From Anabaena sp. PCC 7108 (lineage in GTDB: Bacteria; Cyanobacteriota; Cyanobacteriia; Cyanobacteriales; Nostocaceae), in contig NZ_KB235896.1 of NCBI RefSeq assembly GCF_000332135.1, positions 4,967,356 to 5,031,355 of the forward strand: 64,000 nucleotides of DNA. Reading direction: 5' to 3'. Below the pieces are notes generated by a model. The model worked only from the letters and a program-made list of their open reading frames with translations. It had not been told where the DNA came from and did not search any database. The position numbers were made by a program, and so were the translations under genes. Position 1 is the stretch's first letter. Each line of letters begins with the position of its first letter. Below are positions 62,955 to 64,000 of this stretch, piece by piece.

Positions 62955-63664
62955 GGATTTGTATCGCTGAATTATTTAGGTAAATATTTTATGTTTCTTC
63001 GGTATCAGTTGTACAGAACTAATTTTTAAAATGCCAAATGAGCAAACTGACAATTTTGATAATTTCAAAATTACTCAACCTGTAGATGCTTTATTTGTTT
63101 TATCTTCTAGTATTTTCACGCAATAGCATTTTTGATCCCCTAGTTAATCTTCCACCGCTTATTATAGTCTTGTGTGAATCGTATCATGCGATCACAAAAA
63201 AAGAGTTGCTTACATTTTACACCCTAGTTTCTCAGTTGTGTGTTTTGTTGATGATATGGGAATCCAGTTAGATTACTTAGTTAGATTATAGCTAGGGATG
63301 TGTATCTAGAGATACTCATTGAGACTATTGACTTTTATAAGAATACTACTTTTTTCAGTTCAGACCACAATTTGTCCATAGCTTGCTGAGTATGAGCCAT
63401 ATGCTCCCGTCATATCATGTCCAGTTGTTCGCGTAGCGTCTCGTTAGAGATATACTTATCATTTAGACTAACGCTCAAGACACGGAGACGCTCTTACGCG
63501 GAGATTTTTTTTTGATAAGTGATTAGGCGGACATGACATCAGAGATACACAAAAATCAAATAAAAATCCTATATAGTTTGGATAATTTTTCAAGATGTAG
63601 ATTGTGATTTGGGTAGTAACTGTTGATCTTTTGCCAGAATGCTCAATTATGTTTCAGATTTTTG
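62955..63664. other. Long intergenic region upstream of the Wzc-like gene
   Basis: This 710-base region separates the Wzc-like gene from an acetyltransferase, both on the minus strand. It contains the MITE at 63409-63540. A 61-codon plus-strand frame at 63086-63271 is hydrophobic but has no ribosome-binding site or family resemblance. The rest is AT-rich and should include the promoter of the Wzc-like gene. Confidence 0.6.
63409..63540. repeat. MITE with GTCATATCATGTCC / GGACATGACAT ends
   Basis: The inverted ends GTCATATCATGTCC (63409-63422) and GGACATGACAT (63529-63539) bound about 130 bases without an ORF. The right half (ACGCGGAGA, T-run, GATAAGTGATTAGGCGGA) is shared with 25721-25772 at about 41 of 45 positions. 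The left half carries the common word GTTCGCGTAGCGTCTC. Confidence 0.75.
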
Positions 63665-64000
63665 TCATATTTTCCTCTTCTTAATGGGTTGGGCTGGATT
63701 ACCGGCATAAATCATCATTGACTCTAAAGATTTTCCAGTTACACTACCTAGAGTTAAAACTGCTCCCTGGCCGATTGTCACTCCCGGACCAATTACCGAT
63801 TTTGCTGCTATCCAACTACTCTCTTCAATATGTATGGGAGCAGGAATCAGTTGAAAATCTAAATGATTCCAATCATGATTACCTGTACATAGATAAACCC
63901 CTTGAGACAAACAAACATGATCTTTTATCACTACAGGTGCAAGGTTGTCAATCCAAGTATTTTCCCCAATCCAAACATAGTTACCGATACTCAAACGCCA
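63665..64000 (-). CDS. WcaF-type sugar O-acetyltransferase, partial (possible HpsU)
   Basis: The gene runs off the right edge: the frame is open past the apparent start, with ..WRLSIGNYVWIGENTWI continuing upstream. The visible 111 codons are a left-handed beta-helix of hexapeptide repeats (VIGPGVTIGQGAVLTLGSV) with the catalytic His in LCTGNHDW. It matches the WcaF colanic-acid acetyltransferase family, to which the hormogonium polysaccharide protein HpsU belongs. It probably O-acetylates a sugar during exopolysaccharide synthesis. It lies upstream of the Wzc-like kinase on the same strand. Confidence 0.85.
   Translation of the reverse strand, partial: WRLSIGNYVWIGENTWIDNLAPVVIKDHVCLSQGVYLCTGNHDWNHLDFQLIPAPIHIEESSWIAAKSVIGPGVTIGQGAVLTLGSVTGKSLESMMIYAGNPAQPIKKRKI

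Noticed and set aside
63086-63271. 61-codon hydrophobic plus-strand ORF
   Set aside because: It has no ribosome-binding site or conserved motif and lies in AT-rich DNA where hydrophobic frames arise by chance.

Overview
This window is chromosomal DNA from a filamentous, probably heterocyst-forming cyanobacterium (Nostocales, Nostoc/Anabaena-like). The evidence is a set of cyanobacterial marker genes (petG, ndhS, thf1/psb29, a CpcT/CpeT bilin lyase, heme oxygenase, an ABA4-like protein, several cyanobacterial DUF families), frequent HIP1 octamers GCGATCGC (for example 3024-3031 and 6163-6170), AT-rich intergenic DNA, and abundant short tandem repeats and small inverted-repeat elements typical of Nostocales. 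No phage, complete insertion sequence, CRISPR array or rRNA operon was seen.

Layout. 1-5.7 kb: petG, rsmD, hisH, a pyroglutamyl-peptidase-like gene, a DUF3370 protein, a Uma2 nuclease-like gene, a ROK sugar kinase and an overlooked 53-residue ORF. 5.7-11.2 kb: a DppC-type ABC permease, a TonB-dependent receptor and an unusual TonB whose C-terminal domain sits mid-protein; the ExbB/ExbD pair that could energise them is at 44.0-45.5 kb. 11.3-18.7 kb: a 1-Cys peroxiredoxin, then a minus-strand exopolysaccharide cluster (two GT4 enzymes, one GT2, an acyltransferase and an O-antigen-ligase-like membrane protein) whose order matches my recollection of the hormogonium polysaccharide genes hpsL-N-O-P. 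18.8-31.9 kb: glmM, heme oxygenase, GT2 enzymes, a COG0523 GTPase, an ABA4-like protein, small conserved proteins, a GAF/kinase-remnant plus response-regulator pair, moaC, tRNA-Arg(ACG), an MFS transporter and an NlpC/P60 hydrolase.

32-39.5 kb is the most accessory-looking stretch. It has a TPR/STAND-type NTPase that ends where a WD40 sensor often follows in relatives, a second AAA-type ATPase upstream separated from it by a 175-bp MITE, a serine hydrolase, a RHH/MazF toxin-antitoxin pair and an acyltransferase. This is the best candidate for an uncharacterised system. 39.8-48.4 kb: a GH15/phosphorylase-kinase-like protein, a GxxExxY gene bracketed by inverted repeats, DUF1232, exbB-exbD, a small membrane protein, thf1, cpcT and a STAS protein. 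48.6-54.4 kb: hemF, a SRPBCC protein, Mrp, RodA, NdhS and a HAS-barrel protein. 54.5-64 kb: a CPA2-type antiporter with universal-stress domains, UDP-glucuronate decarboxylase plus UDP-glucose dehydrogenase (UDP-Glc to UDP-GlcA to UDP-Xyl), a DUF2993 protein, a Wzc-like tyrosine autokinase, and a WcaF/HpsU-like acetyltransferase cut by the window end.

Cell-envelope and surface-polysaccharide functions dominate: nucleotide sugars, GlmM, seven glycosyl- or acyltransferases, the Wzc chain-length kinase, RodA and a murein endopeptidase. Pigment functions form a second theme (hemF, heme oxygenase, CpcT). The intergenic DNA carries several families of palindromes and MITE-like elements, many next to gene ends, where some probably act as terminators.
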